In this document: positions 7,917 to 16,157 of the stretch, in pieces
Layout of the letters: every line of letters begins with the position of its first letter
Numbering within the stretch: position 1 is the stretch's first letter
Source: Brachybacterium huguangmaarense
GTDB taxonomy: Bacteria; Actinomycetota; Actinomycetes; Actinomycetales; Dermabacteraceae
DNA: 64,000 nt
NCBI RefSeq assembly: GCF_025725725.1
Contig: NZ_CP107020.1
Location: 2,542,001-2,606,000, forward strand
Reading direction: 5' to 3'
The notes under the pieces: model-generated
The model's database searches: none
Told to the model about the DNA's origin: nothing
The model's input: the letters and a program-made list of their open reading frames with translations, nothing else
Program-made: the position numbers and the translations under genes

Positions 7917-9347
7917 TCAGATGTCGTAGTACAGCTCGAACTCGTGGGGGTGAGGACGGAAGCGGAAGGGATCGATCTCCTTGGTCCGCTTGTAGTCGAT
8001 CCACGTCTCGATCAGGTCCTCGGGGAACACGTCGCCCTCGGTGAGGTAGTCGTGGTCGGCCTCGAGGGCCTCGAGCGCTTCGTCGAGCGAGGACGGGAGC
8101 TGCTTGATCTGCGCGTGCTCCTCGGGGGGCAGCTCGTACAGGTCCTTGTCGATCGGCTCGGGGGGCTCGATCCGGTTGCGGATGCCGTCGATGCCGGCCA
8201 TGAGCTGCGCCGCGAAGGACAGGTACGGGTTGGCCGAGGGGTCGGGCGCACGGAACTCGATGCGCTTGGCCTTGGGCGACGTGCCCGTCACGGGGATACG
8301 GATGCACGCCGAGCGGTTGCGGGCCGAGTAGACCATGTTGACGGGCGCCTCGAAGCCCGGCACCAGGCGCTTGAACGAGTTCACCGTCGGGTTGGTGAAC
8401 GCGACGAGCGAGGAGGCGTGCTCGATGAGGCCGCCGATGTACCAGCGGGCGGTGTCCGAGAGGCCGCCGTAGCCGCGCTCGTCGTAGAACAGCGGCTCGC
8501 CGTCCTTCCACAGGCTCTGGTGGGTGTGCATGCCCGAGCCGTTGTCGCCGAACAGGGGCTTGGGCATGAAGGTGACGGTCTTGCCGTTCTCCCACACCAC
8601 GTTCTTGACGACGTACTTGAACTTCATGACGTCGTCGGCCGCCTGCAGCAGCGTGTTGAAGCGGTAGTTGATCTCCTGCTGGCCGCCCGTGCCGACCTCG
8701 TGGTGGGCGCGCTCGACCTCGAGGCCGGTCTCGCCGAGGACCGCGCAGATCTCGTCGCGCAGGTCGGCCATCTGGTCGTTGGGAGAGACGGGGAAGTAGC
8801 CGCCCTTGACGCGGGTCTTGTAGCCGAGGTTGCCCCCGAACTCCGACTCGTCGCGTCCGGTGTTCCAGACCGCCTCGTCGGAGTCGATCTTGTAGAAGCC
8901 CTCGTTGATGCTCGTCGAGAAGCGCACGTCGTCGAAGATGTAGAACTCGGCCTCGGCGGCGAAGTTCGCGGTGTCCGCGATGCCGGTCGAGCGCATGTAC
9001 TCCTCGGCCTTGGCGGCGACGGTGCGCGGGTCGCGCGAGTACGGCTCGTCCGTGAACGGATCGACGATCGAGAAGTTGATGATGAGCGTCTTGCGCTCGC
9101 GGAACGGGTCGATGTAGGCCGTCTCGAGGTCCGGGACGAGCTTCATGTCGGACTCGTGGATCGCCTGGAAGCCACGGATCGACGAGCCGTCGAACAGCTG
9201 GCCGGTGGCGATGGCCTCCTCGTCGAACGACGCGGCCGGCACGTTGAAGTGCTGCATCACGCCGGGCAGGTCGATGAAGCGGATGTCGATGAACTCGACG
9301 TCCTCTTCCTCGATGAACTTCGCGACCTCGCTGGGATTGCTGAACAC
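7917..9347 (-). CDS. glnA1: Glutamine synthetase type I, adenylylation-regulated (GlnA1)
   Basis: The main ammonia-assimilating glutamine synthetase, 476 residues, GSI-beta type, active as a dodecamer. Visible hallmarks are [16 protein letters not shown], the AEAEFYIFD metal site, the [13 protein letters not shown] segment, [20 protein letters not shown] and the adenylylation loop [10 protein letters not shown] with Tyr404 as the AMP acceptor for GlnE. The start is GTG at 9347 after GGAGGAAGA. The upstream region carries hairpins and a TACACT -10 hexamer, suggesting a leader of roughly 110 bases. The enzyme is monocistronic, with hairpins directly downstream. Confidence 0.96.
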   Translation of the reverse strand: MFSNPSEVAKFIEEEDVEFIDIRFIDLPGVMQHFNVPAASFDEEAIATGQLFDGSSIRGFQAIHESDMKLVPDLETAYIDPFRERKTLIINFSIVDPFTDEPYSRDPRTVAAKAEEYMRSTGIADTANFAAEAEFYIFDDVRFSTSINEGFYKIDSDEAVWNTGRDESEFGGNLGYKTRVKGGYFPVSPNDQMADLRDEICAVLGETGLEVERAHHEVGTGGQQEINYRFNTLLQAADDVMKFKYVVKNVVWENGKTVTFMPKPLFGDNGSGMHTHQSLWKDGEPLFYDERGYGGLSDTARWYIGGLIEHASSLVAFTNPTVNSFKRLVPGFEAPVNMVYSARNRSACIRIPVTGTSPKAKRIEFRAPDPSANPYLSFAAQLMAGIDGIRNRIEPPEPIDKDLYELPPEEHAQIKQLPSSLDEALEALEADHDYLTEGDVFPEDLIETWIDYKRTKEIDPFRFRPHPHEFELYYDI

Positions 9348-9360
9348 TCTTCCTCCATCC

Positions 9361-9472
9361 GCGCGGAACCCCGCGCGTGTCTGATCCCCTGGGGGCGGAC
9401 GTTCGGTGGTGCGGCGGCGAGGCGGGCCCGCTGCCCCGTCGTACCGGGTCGGACCCGGCCCGGTCAGTGTAG
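9361..9472 (-). promoter_or_regulatory. Probable glnA1 promoter and structured leader
   Basis: On the minus strand TACACT (9466-9471) is a good -10 hexamer; no clear -35 is seen. The transcribed leader would hold two small hairpins, CCGGGT/ACCCGG (9444-9458) and GCGCGG/CCGCGC (9361-9375), before the ribosome-binding site. No known glutamine riboswitch pattern is recognisable. Confidence 0.4.
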
Positions 9473-9507
9473 GCAGAGGTGCTCCGTCGTCCTCGGCATT
9501 GCCCGGA

Positions 9508-9513
9508 TAGAGT
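9508..9513 (+). promoter_or_regulatory. -10 element TAGAGT of the RDD gene
   Basis: TAGAGT lies 7 bases before the GTG at 9521, giving a leaderless start. It belongs to the recurring TAnnnT-N6/7-start pattern and supports 9521 rather than 9479 as start. Confidence 0.5.
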
Positions 9514-9520
9514 GCAGGAC

Positions 9521-9955
9521 GTGATCGATCGCGAAGACCTCGGCTCCTGGATCGAGGGAGTGCCCACCGACCCCGACTACGTCAAGGGCTCGGGGCTCGG
9601 ACTGCCCGCGAGCGGGCCCGGGTCGGTCGCGCCGATCGGGCTCCGCTTCGTGTCCTACGCGATCGACTGGAGCCTGTGCCTCGTCCTCTCGCTGCTCCTG
9701 CACGACACGAGCCCTGCGCTCGTGTGGCCCCTGTTCACAGCCATGAACCTCGTGCTCCTGACGCTGTTCGGCGCCACGGTCGGACAGTTCGTGCTGCGCC
9801 TGCGCGTGGTCCCCGTGGCGCGTCGCTGGCCCATGGTGCTGCGCGCCCTCGTGCGGACCCTCCTGCTCCTGCTCCTGCTGCCCACGCTCGTGTGGAACCG
9901 CGACGGGCAGCCGCTCCAGGACGTCGCGGCGGGCACCGCCGTCGTGCGCGCGTGA
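9521..9955 (+). CDS. RDD family membrane protein
   Basis: A protein of 144 residues with an acidic N terminus, then three hydrophobic segments: about residues 44-62 beginning [13 protein letters not shown], 66-88, and 103-121. The Arg-Asp combination in the first segment ([11 protein letters not shown]) and the ending [17 protein letters not shown] are the RDD family signature. RDD proteins are small integral membrane proteins, some linked to ion or solute transport; the role here is unknown. It is divergent from glnA1, a neighbourhood often seen in actinobacteria, where an RDD gene sits beside glnA1. Confidence 0.85.
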   Translation: MIDREDLGSWIEGVPTDPDYVKGSGLGLPASGPGSVAPIGLRFVSYAIDWSLCLVLSLLLHDTSPALVWPLFTAMNLVLLTLFGATVGQFVLRLRVVPVARRWPMVLRALVRTLLLLLLLPTLVWNRDGQPLQDVAAGTAVVRA

Positions 9956-10132
9956 TCGCCGTCACAGCGCGCTGACCTGCGCAAACATCGTTTATCACAG
10001 TCCGGTAACGAAGATAACGGAACGGTAACGGTGCCGGCGTCCCGGGGACGACGTGCCTGGTGGCAGGCGATTCGCGAGGGCGCCGAGGCCATCGCGACGC
10101 GCCGTTCTCGGTCGATGCCTTCGAAACGGCGA
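9956..10132. other. Intergenic stretch with TAACG direct repeats and a possible small ORF
   Basis: This lies between two convergent genes. It contains an unusually A/T-rich patch near 9985-10030, with TAACG three times at spacings of 9 and 11 bases, resembling a response-regulator direct-repeat site such as those bound by MtrA. Right after it a GTG at 10031 opens a 47-codon frame ending at 10174. I cannot say that the frame is translated. Confidence 0.3.
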
Positions 10133-10182
10133 ATGCCCTGTCAGGACGCCTCTCCGCGGGGACAGGCGTCGTGACAGGGCAT
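10133..10182. terminator. Large bidirectional hairpin terminator
   Basis: ATGCCCTGTCA (10133-10143) pairs with TGACAGGGCAT (10172-10182). After one G.G mismatch, GACGCCT pairs with AGGCGTC, giving 18 base pairs with a 12-base loop. It sits between convergent genes, after the RDD gene and the DUF4191 gene, and can serve both strands. Confidence 0.7.
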
Positions 10183-10232
10183 GGGGTTGGGCGGGCGCCC
10201 GACTGGGCGCGCCGACGGGCCGCCGGCGGGGC

Positions 10233-10970
10233 TCAGCGGCCGCGCATGGCCTTGCGGTTGGGGCGGGCGCGCATCGGGTCGACGCCCTTGGGGATGGCCT
10301 GGCGCACGGGGCTCGGCATGGCGTGCAGGCGCTTGGAGACCGCGCCGGCCTCGTCCTTGGTCAGGGTCGGGCGCATGCGGGTCATGTGGCTGGCGAGCTT
10401 GGGCAGGGGCACCTCGCCCTTGTCCTTGTCGTCGCCGACGACGATCTGGTGGACCGGGACGTTGGGCAGCAGCCGGCTCAGGCGTCCGCTCTCCTTCTCC
10501 AGCAGGCGCAGCGCGCGACCGGAGGAGCTCTCGGTGACGAGGGCGACGCCCGCGCGGCCGCTCGCACGGAACAGCATGTCCTGGCTGCGCGGGTCGATCG
10601 CGCACGGCTCGTCCTCGACGCTCCAGCCACGACGGATCGACTGCATCGTCGCGAGAGCCGCGCCCTTCTGCCCGGCGATGCGGCCGTACGCGGCCGACTC
10701 GGCCTTGCGCGCGAGGATGTACATCGCGGCAAGCAGGCCCACCATCAGGCCCAGCAGGATCGTCACGAAGATGACGTAGGCCGAGCCGTTGAACACGAGC
10801 AGCGCCAGCAGGATCGCGATCACGAGCGGCACCAGGAGCCCGGCGAGCATGATCGGCAGGGTGCTCCGGTCGATCTGCTGGGTCTGCTGGAAGACCTGGT
10901 ACATCTGCTTGAGGCGACCCGGCTTCTTCGCGGGCTTGGGGGCGTCGGGGCGTGCGGTATTGCGCGGCAT
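10233..10970 (-). CDS. DUF4191 family membrane protein
   Basis: A 245-residue actinobacterial conserved protein. After a basic start (PKPAKKPGRLKQMYQVF) come two membrane segments (about residues 40-60 and 65-86). A cytoplasmic domain follows with the family features GRIAGQKGAA, RRGWSVEDEPCAIDPRSQD and a basic C-terminal tail. Its gene usually follows lipA, as here, where it starts 21 bases after the lipA stop and is very likely co-transcribed. Function is unknown; the constant link to lipA suggests a tie to lipoate or envelope metabolism, but that is inference. Confidence 0.85.
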   Translation of the reverse strand: MPRNTARPDAPKPAKKPGRLKQMYQVFQQTQQIDRSTLPIMLAGLLVPLVIAILLALLVFNGSAYVIFVTILLGLMVGLLAAMYILARKAESAAYGRIAGQKGAALATMQSIRRGWSVEDEPCAIDPRSQDMLFRASGRAGVALVTESSSGRALRLLEKESGRLSRLLPNVPVHQIVVGDDKDKGEVPLPKLASHMTRMRPTLTKDEAGAVSKRLHAMPSPVRQAIPKGVDPMRARPNRKAMRGR

Positions 10971-10991
10971 GTTCTCTTCTTTACGGGGAGA

Positions 10992-12014
10992 TCAGGAGGC
11001 GGACGGCAGACGGCGCCGGGCCACGACGCTCGCGGCCTCCTGATAGGCGGGGGTCTCGGAGTCGAGGTGGCGCAGATCCTCCGGGATCTCGCGGCCGAGC
11101 TTCTTCATCGCCTGCGACCACAGGCGCCCCGAGCGGTACGAGGAGCGCACCATGGGCCCGGCCATGACGGCCAGGAAGCCCATCTCCTCGGCGGCCTCGG
11201 ACAGCTCGAGGAACATCTCGGGCTTGAGGAACCGCGCGATCGGATGATGGAGCTTGGACGGGCGCAGGTACTGCGTGATGGTCAGGATGTCGCAGCCGGA
11301 CTCGACCAGCTGCTCCATGGTGTCGATGATCTCCTCGTCGGTCTCGCCCATGCCGAGGATCAGGTTCGACTTGGTGACCAGGCCCGCGTCCTTGGCGGCC
11401 TGGATCACCTCGAGGCTGCGCTCGAAGCGGAACGCGGGGCGGATCTGCTTGAAGATGCGCGGCACGGTCTCGAGGTTGTGGGCGAACACCTCGGGCGCGG
11501 AGTCGAAGATCGCCTCGAGCGCGGCCGGGTTGCCCTTGATGTCGTCGACGAGCAGCTCGACGCCGGTGCCCGGGTTCATCGCGTGCACCTGGCGGCAGGT
11601 CTCCGCGAACAGCCACGAGGCGCCGTCGGGCAGGTCGTCGCGCGCGACACCCGTGATGGTCGTGTAGCGCAGGCCCATCTCCTTGACGGAGCGCGCCACC
11701 TTGAAGGGCTCCATCGGATCGACCGCGAGCGGCTTGCCGGTCGCGATGTTGCAGAAGTCGCAGCGGCGGGTGCAGGTGTCGCCGCCGATCAGGAACGACG
11801 CCTCGCGGTCCTCCCAGCACTCGAAGATGTTGGGGCAGCCCGCTTCCTCGCACACGGTGTGCAGGCCCTGCCCGTGCACCCGCTTCTTCATGTCGGTGTA
11901 CTCGGGGCCCATGACGGCCCGGGTCTTGATCCAATCGGGCTTGCGCTCGATAGGCGTCTCGGCGTTGCGCGCCTCGACGCGGAGCAGCCGTCGACCTTCC
12001 GGTGCGATCGTCAC
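10992..12014 (-). CDS. lipA: Lipoyl synthase
   Basis: A radical-SAM enzyme of 340 residues that inserts two sulfurs into octanoyl groups carried by lipoyl domains. Both iron-sulfur clusters are visible: the auxiliary cluster cysteines C55, C60 and C66, and the radical-SAM cysteines C81-xxx-C85-xx-C88. The C-terminal RSSYRSG motif, which holds the serine ligand of the auxiliary cluster, is present. The start is GTG at 12014 after GGAGGAG. lipB lies 73 bases upstream in the same direction, and the product acts on the E2 protein encoded at 14342-16132. Confidence 0.96.
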   Translation of the reverse strand: MTIAPEGRRLLRVEARNAETPIERKPDWIKTRAVMGPEYTDMKKRVHGQGLHTVCEEAGCPNIFECWEDREASFLIGGDTCTRRCDFCNIATGKPLAVDPMEPFKVARSVKEMGLRYTTITGVARDDLPDGASWLFAETCRQVHAMNPGTGVELLVDDIKGNPAALEAIFDSAPEVFAHNLETVPRIFKQIRPAFRFERSLEVIQAAKDAGLVTKSNLILGMGETDEEIIDTMEQLVESGCDILTITQYLRPSKLHHPIARFLKPEMFLELSEAAEEMGFLAVMAGPMVRSSYRSGRLWSQAMKKLGREIPEDLRHLDSETPAYQEAASVVARRRLPSAS

Positions 12015-12087
12015 GCTGGGGTCTCCTCCCGTCGCAGTGTCTGCGGCAGTCTATCGGCCCGGCGCCCTCGGGCGGGCATGCACGGGA

Positions 12088-12786
12088 TCAGTCGGCGCGG
12101 CCCGCCGTGCGCTCGGCCACGAGCTCGGCCATCGCGGCCTCTGCGCGACCGATCACGTCCGCGACCCGGATCTCCCGGCCGCTCTCCCGGCTGAGGCTCG
12201 TGACGCCCGCGTCGTCGATGCCGCACGGGATCACGTTCTGGGCCCACGACAGGTCGTTGGCGCAGTTCAGGGCGAAGCCGTGCATGGTCGTGCGCCGGGA
12301 GACGCGCATGCCGATCGCGGCGACCTTGCGGTCCTCCTCGCCGGGGCGTGTGACCCAGACGCCGCTGCGGCCCTCGACGGGCACGGTGTCGACCCCGAAG
12401 CCGGCGCACACGGAGATGAGCGCGCGCTCGAGGGCGCGCACGAAGCCGACCACGTCGATCGGGGCGGGCAGACGCACGATGGGGTAGCCCACCAGCTGCT
12501 GGGGGCCGTGCCACGTGATCTTGCCGCCGCGGTCCACGTCCACGACGGGGGCACCGTCGCGCGGGCGCTCGTGGTCGGCGGTCAGCTTCCCGGCGGTGTA
12601 GACCGCCTGGTGTTCGAGCAGCAGGAGGGTGTCCGGCCGCGTGCCGGCGACGACGTCGGCGTGGACGGCGCGCTGGACGTCCCAGGCGGCGCGGTACTCG
12701 ACGGGCCCCGGCGGCAGGCCGAACTCCTCATGGCGGTCGCCGCCGTCGAGGGGATCGGAGAAGCCGAGGCGGATCACGTCGAGCAC
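12088..12786 (-). CDS. lipB: Lipoyl(octanoyl) transferase
   Basis: This enzyme moves octanoyl from acyl carrier protein to the lipoyl-domain lysine, the step before LipA. The 232-residue protein has the [12 protein letters not shown] motif (usually RGGxxTxHGPGQ), the catalytic Lys154 in RKVAAIG and Cys188 in IPCGI. The start is GTG at 12786, preceded by TAGGAT at a 6-base spacing, which points to leaderless transcription. lipA and DUF4191 follow in the same direction. Confidence 0.94.
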   Translation of the reverse strand: MLDVIRLGFSDPLDGGDRHEEFGLPPGPVEYRAAWDVQRAVHADVVAGTRPDTLLLLEHQAVYTAGKLTADHERPRDGAPVVDVDRGGKITWHGPQQLVGYPIVRLPAPIDVVGFVRALERALISVCAGFGVDTVPVEGRSGVWVTRPGEEDRKVAAIGMRVSRRTTMHGFALNCANDLSWAQNVIPCGIDDAGVTSLSRESGREIRVADVIGRAEAAMAELVAERTAGRAD

Positions 12787-12792
12787 ACGGCG

Positions 12793-12798
12793 ATCCTA
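12793..12798 (-). promoter_or_regulatory. -10 element TAGGAT of lipB
   Basis: Read on the minus strand, TAGGAT ends 6 bases before the GTG start of lipB. This matches the leaderless pattern seen at many genes here. Confidence 0.5.
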
Positions 12799-12850
12799 CG
12801 CCTCACCTGCGGATTGTGGACGAGCGCGATCGTGCGTCCGCCGCCGTGTG

Positions 12851-12856
12851 TTCACT
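12851..12856 (+). promoter_or_regulatory. -10-like element TTCACT of the pseudokinase-like gene
   Basis: TTCACT stands 6 bases before the ATG at 12863. The hexamer departs from TAnnnT at its second base, but the spacing is typical of the window. Confidence 0.35.
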
Positions 12857-12862
12857 GGGCCC

Positions 12863-14197
12863 ATGACGGAGGGACGGCGGGCGGCACGCATGCCGCACGA
12901 GACGGGAGAGCTCGCGCCGAGCGCGTGCACGGCCATCGAGCACGTGACGGGCGACGAGCTCCGCGTGGTCGAGTCCGCCCGCACCCCGGCGGGGCGCCGT
13001 GTGGTCGTGGTCCGCGCGATCGCGCCCGGCGGCATCGCCGGCGTGCTCGAGGAGGCGCAGCTGCTCGGCGAGCTCGAGGCGGCCGGTGCGACGGCGCTCC
13101 CGCGGGTGCTCGGCACGTCCGCGACGGCCTACGTGCGCGAGGACGCCCCGCCCTGGGGCGCCCGCCCGGGGCGCCGGCGGGCGGAGACGGGCAGCCCCGC
13201 GACGGCCGAGCGCGTGGCCCTCGCGGCCGCGCGGGAGCTGCTCGACGCCTCCGTGTCCGCGCTCCACGAACGCGGGTACGTGCTCGGCCTCGAGGGGCGC
13301 GAGGGCCTCGCGCTGCGCCCCGACGGGAGCGTGGTGGTCACGGAGCTGGGCTCGCTCCGGCGCGCGGAGGACCTCGCCTCGCGCCGTGCGGACCAGCGCT
13401 GGGTCGACGGGGTGCTCGGCGACCAGGGCCGCACTCTGCGACGCCGCCACGAGACCCTGACGATCGCACCGAGGACGAGCGACGGAGAACGGGAGACGCC
13501 GGTGCGGTCAGGCCCGGCTGCGGCCCCGCCGGCGGGATCCGACGACACCGGCCGGAGCGGCGGCGCCTGGGCGGCGCCGCCGGCACCGGCGACCTGGCAT
13601 CGGAACGCGACGGGGCGTCGTGCCCAGCGGCGACGCCCGCGCCCCCGGCGCCCTCGACGCCTGCTGGCAGGAGCGGTCGCCGTCGCGCTGGTCTCGATGA
13701 CGCTCACGCTGCTGATCGCCACGCGGGCCGAGGCCCCGACCGGATCGCGCACGACCGCGCGGCCCGCCGCGACACGCCCGACCGAGAGCGTGGCCGAGGC
13801 CCCGGCCGAGACCTCCGCCGTGGTGGCTCCCGAGGATCCCGTCGCGCTCGTCGCCGCCCTCGCCTCGGCCCGGCGGGCCCATGTGGTGGGCAAGGCCGGG
13901 GACAGCGCGACCCTGCCCTCCTCGCCCGCCGCCCAGGAGGACGGCCGGCTCGCCGAGGCCTACGCCGGGATCGACGTCGCCGGCTGGGAGACCCAGGTGG
14001 TCTCCGCGGAGGTCACGGCGCTCGACACCGCGGCCGGCACGGCGACGGTCCGGGCGCGGGTCGCCGAGTCGCCCTGCACGCTCACCTATGCGGACGGCTC
14101 GTCCCGGGTGGTGCCGGCCGCCGCCGAGCACGACGTCGAGCTCCGCCTGGCCTGGGAGGACGGCCGATGGCTGCTGACCGAGGTGGCACCGGCGTGA
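12863..14197 (+). CDS. Single-pass membrane protein with degenerate protein-kinase-like domain
   Basis: The 444-residue protein resembles a receptor Ser/Thr kinase with its catalytic residues lost. Residues 30-190 read like a kinase core: a C-helix-like EEAQLLGELEAAG, LHERGYVLG where HRD would be, LRPDGSVVVTELG where the magnesium-binding DFG-like segment would be. No glycine loop, catalytic Asp or metal Asp is visible. A long Pro/Arg-rich linker leads to one membrane segment at about 267-286. An extracytoplasmic domain follows (about 310-444) ending in a beta-rich VELRLAWEDGRWLLTEV. The family is uncertain; a pseudokinase with a sensor or scaffold role is my inference. The start at 12863 rather than further upstream fits the -10-like element. 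Confidence 0.55.
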   Translation: MTEGRRAARMPHETGELAPSACTAIEHVTGDELRVVESARTPAGRRVVVVRAIAPGGIAGVLEEAQLLGELEAAGATALPRVLGTSATAYVREDAPPWGARPGRRRAETGSPATAERVALAAARELLDASVSALHERGYVLGLEGREGLALRPDGSVVVTELGSLRRAEDLASRRADQRWVDGVLGDQGRTLRRRHETLTIAPRTSDGERETPVRSGPAAAPPAGSDDTGRSGGAWAAPPAPATWHRNATGRRAQRRRPRPRRPRRLLAGAVAVALVSMTLTLLIATRAEAPTGSRTTARPAATRPTESVAEAPAETSAVVAPEDPVALVAALASARRAHVVGKAGDSATLPSSPAAQEDGRLAEAYAGIDVAGWETQVVSAEVTALDTAAGTATVRARVAESPCTLTYADGSSRVVPAAAEHDVELRLAWEDGRWLLTEVAPA

Positions 14198-14265
14198 AGC
14201 AGGCGGACACGGGCCCGGGGGAGCGGCGGGCGGCGGCGGAGGCGTCAGAAGTGTCAGGGGTGGAC

Positions 14266-14299
14266 GAGGGGCCCGTCACCTCGCGGTGACGGGCCCCTC
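14266..14299. terminator. Bidirectional hairpin terminator
   Basis: GAGGGGCCCGTCACC and its exact inverse (15 bp) close a TCGC tetraloop between the convergent pseudokinase-like gene and sucB. Confidence 0.8.
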
Positions 14300-14341
14300 C
14301 GGCGTCTCGAGCTCCTCGCGGACCTCAGGGACGCGACGTGG

Positions 14342-16132
14342 TCACAGGCCGAGCTCGCCCTCGAAACGGCCGTCCTCGAGACGGCGCTTCATGTGGGTGA
14401 GGAAGCGGGCCGCGTCGCCGCCGTCGACCAGACGGTGGTCGTAGGACAGGAACAGGTACATCATCGAGCGGATCGCGATGACCTCGTCCCCGGCCTCCGT
14501 CGTGATGACGGCGGGCCGCTTGACGATCGTGCCGCAGCCCAGGATGCCGACCTGCGGGTTGGGCACGATCGGGGTGTCGAACAGGGCTCCGCCGGAGCCG
14601 GTGTTCGTGATCGTGAAGGTCGCACCCTGCAGATCGTCGGGGCCGAGCTTGTTGCCCTTGGCCCTCGCGCCGAGCTCGCCGATCTGGCGCGCCAGACCCG
14701 CCAGGTTGAGGTCGCCCGCGTTCTTGATGACCGGCACGACCAGGCCGCGCTCGGTGTCGGCGGCCATCCCGATGTTCTCGGAGCCGTGGTAGACGATCGA
14801 GTCGCCGTCGATCTCCGCGTTGAGCTTCGGGTAGGTCTTGAGCGCCTCGACGGCCGCCTGCATGATGAACGGCAGGAAGGTCAGCTTGGCGCCCTCGCGC
14901 TGGGCGAACGCGTCCTTGGCCTTGCCGCGCAGCTTCGCCACGTTGGTCATGTCGACCTCGACCGCGGTGGTCAGCTGGGCCTGGGTCTGCAGGGACTCGA
15001 CCATGCGCGACGCGACGATCTTGCGCAGGCGCGACATCTTCTCGGTCGTGCCCCGCAGCGGGGAGGCCTCGACGGGAGCCGGTGCCTTCGACGGCGCGGC
15101 AGCCGGTGCCGAGGGCGCGGCCGGGGCGGACTGCTGCTCGGCGGCCTTCTTCTGCTCGTCGATGGCCTGCTGCACGTCCTGCTTGCGGATGCGGCCGCCG
15201 ACGCCCGTGCCCGCGACGGAGCTCAGGTCGATACCGGCCTCGTGCGCGAGCTTGCGCACGAGCGGGGTCACGTAGCCGGGGCCGTCCGACGAGCCGCCCG
15301 AGACGGTCGAAGAGGCCTGCGGGCGCGGGGCCTGCTGCTCCTTCGTGTCCGTCTGCGGCGTGGAGTCGGTCTTGGGCTCCTCGGGCGCCGGCTTCTCGGC
15401 GGACTTCTCAGGCTCCGGCTCGGGCTTCTTCTCCTCGGCGGGCGCGGCCTGGCCGCCACCGCTCGGGGCGGGGGCCGAGCCGTCGCCGACGATCGCGAGC
15501 ACGGCGCCGACCTCGGCGTCCTCGTCCTCCTGGACCCGGATCTCCTGGATGGTGCCGGCCACGGGGGAGGGGATCTCGGTGTCGACCTTGTCGGTCGAGA
15601 CCTCGAGCAGCGGCTCGTCGACCTCGACGGTGTCGCCGACCGCCTTGAGCCACCGGGTGACGGTGCCCTCGGTCACGGACTCGCCGAGCGCCGGCATGGT
15701 GACCTCCTGGCCGCCGCCGCCCGAGCCCTGCGCGGCATCGGCGTCCTCGGCGGCGCCCGAGTCGGCCTGGCCCTCGCCAGGCTTGCTCTCGGAGCCCTGG
15801 GGCGCCTCCTCGTCGGTGGACGGGGCGGTCGTGTCGTCGGAGGCGAGGTTCTCGCCCGCGCCGCTGCCGGAGTCGTCCGCGGACGACGCGCCGGAGCCGT
15901 CGCCGATGACGACGAGGTCGGCGCCGACCTCGGCGTCCTCGTCCTCCTCGACGAGGATCTTCTCGATCGTGCCCGCGACGGGCGAGGGGATCTCGGTGTC
16001 GACCTTGTCGGTCGAGACCTCGAGCAGCGGCTCGTCGACCTCGACGGTGTCGCCGACCGCCTTGAGCCACCGGGTGACGGTGCCCTCGGTGACGGATTCG
16101 CCGAGGGCCGGCATCTTCACGGTTTCGGACAT
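14342..16132 (-). CDS. sucB: Dihydrolipoamide acyltransferase E2 (2-oxoglutarate/pyruvate dehydrogenase)
   Basis: The 596-residue E2 core carries acyl groups on lipoyl arms and transfers them to CoA. It has two lipoyl domains (about 2-77 with Lys43, 144-218 with Lys182), Ala/Pro/Glu-rich linkers, a peripheral subunit-binding domain (about 288-324, YVTPLVRKLA...GRIRKQD) and the acyltransferase domain ending in DHRLVDGGDA with His566 and Asp570. In actinobacteria this E2 (often named SucB or DlaT) serves pyruvate and possibly 2-oxoglutarate dehydrogenase; the sequence alone does not decide. lpdA precedes it by 25 bases, and lipA/lipB nearby supply the cofactor. The two lipoyl domains share a long identical DNA segment. 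Confidence 0.93.
   Translation of the reverse strand: MSETVKMPALGESVTEGTVTRWLKAVGDTVEVDEPLLEVSTDKVDTEIPSPVAGTIEKILVEEDEDAEVGADLVVIGDGSGASSADDSGSGAGENLASDDTTAPSTDEEAPQGSESKPGEGQADSGAAEDADAAQGSGGGGQEVTMPALGESVTEGTVTRWLKAVGDTVEVDEPLLEVSTDKVDTEIPSPVAGTIQEIRVQEDEDAEVGAVLAIVGDGSAPAPSGGGQAAPAEEKKPEPEPEKSAEKPAPEEPKTDSTPQTDTKEQQAPRPQASSTVSGGSSDGPGYVTPLVRKLAHEAGIDLSSVAGTGVGGRIRKQDVQQAIDEQKKAAEQQSAPAAPSAPAAAPSKAPAPVEASPLRGTTEKMSRLRKIVASRMVESLQTQAQLTTAVEVDMTNVAKLRGKAKDAFAQREGAKLTFLPFIMQAAVEALKTYPKLNAEIDGDSIVYHGSENIGMAADTERGLVVPVIKNAGDLNLAGLARQIGELGARAKGNKLGPDDLQGATFTITNTGSGGALFDTPIVPNPQVGILGCGTIVKRPAVITTEAGDEVIAIRSMMYLFLSYDHRLVDGGDAARFLTHMKRRLEDGRFEGELGL
15567..15673. repeat. 107-bp perfect direct repeat, copy 1 (lipoyl domain 2 of sucB)
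   Basis: This segment is identical base for base to 15984-16090. It encodes the lipoyl-lysine hairpin of the second domain. Identity at synonymous positions exceeds what protein selection requires. Confidence 0.9.
15984..16090. repeat. 107-bp perfect direct repeat, copy 2 (lipoyl domain 1 of sucB)
   Basis: This is the partner of the copy at 15567-15673, in the first lipoyl domain. The sequence diverges immediately outside the repeat. Confidence 0.9.
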
Positions 16133-16157
16133 GGTGTTCTCCTCCTGCGGGGGCGGC

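Noticed and set aside
10031-10174. 47-codon frame as a firm gene
   Set aside because: There is no clear ribosome-binding site, and its end overlaps a terminator hairpin; it is kept only as a finding.
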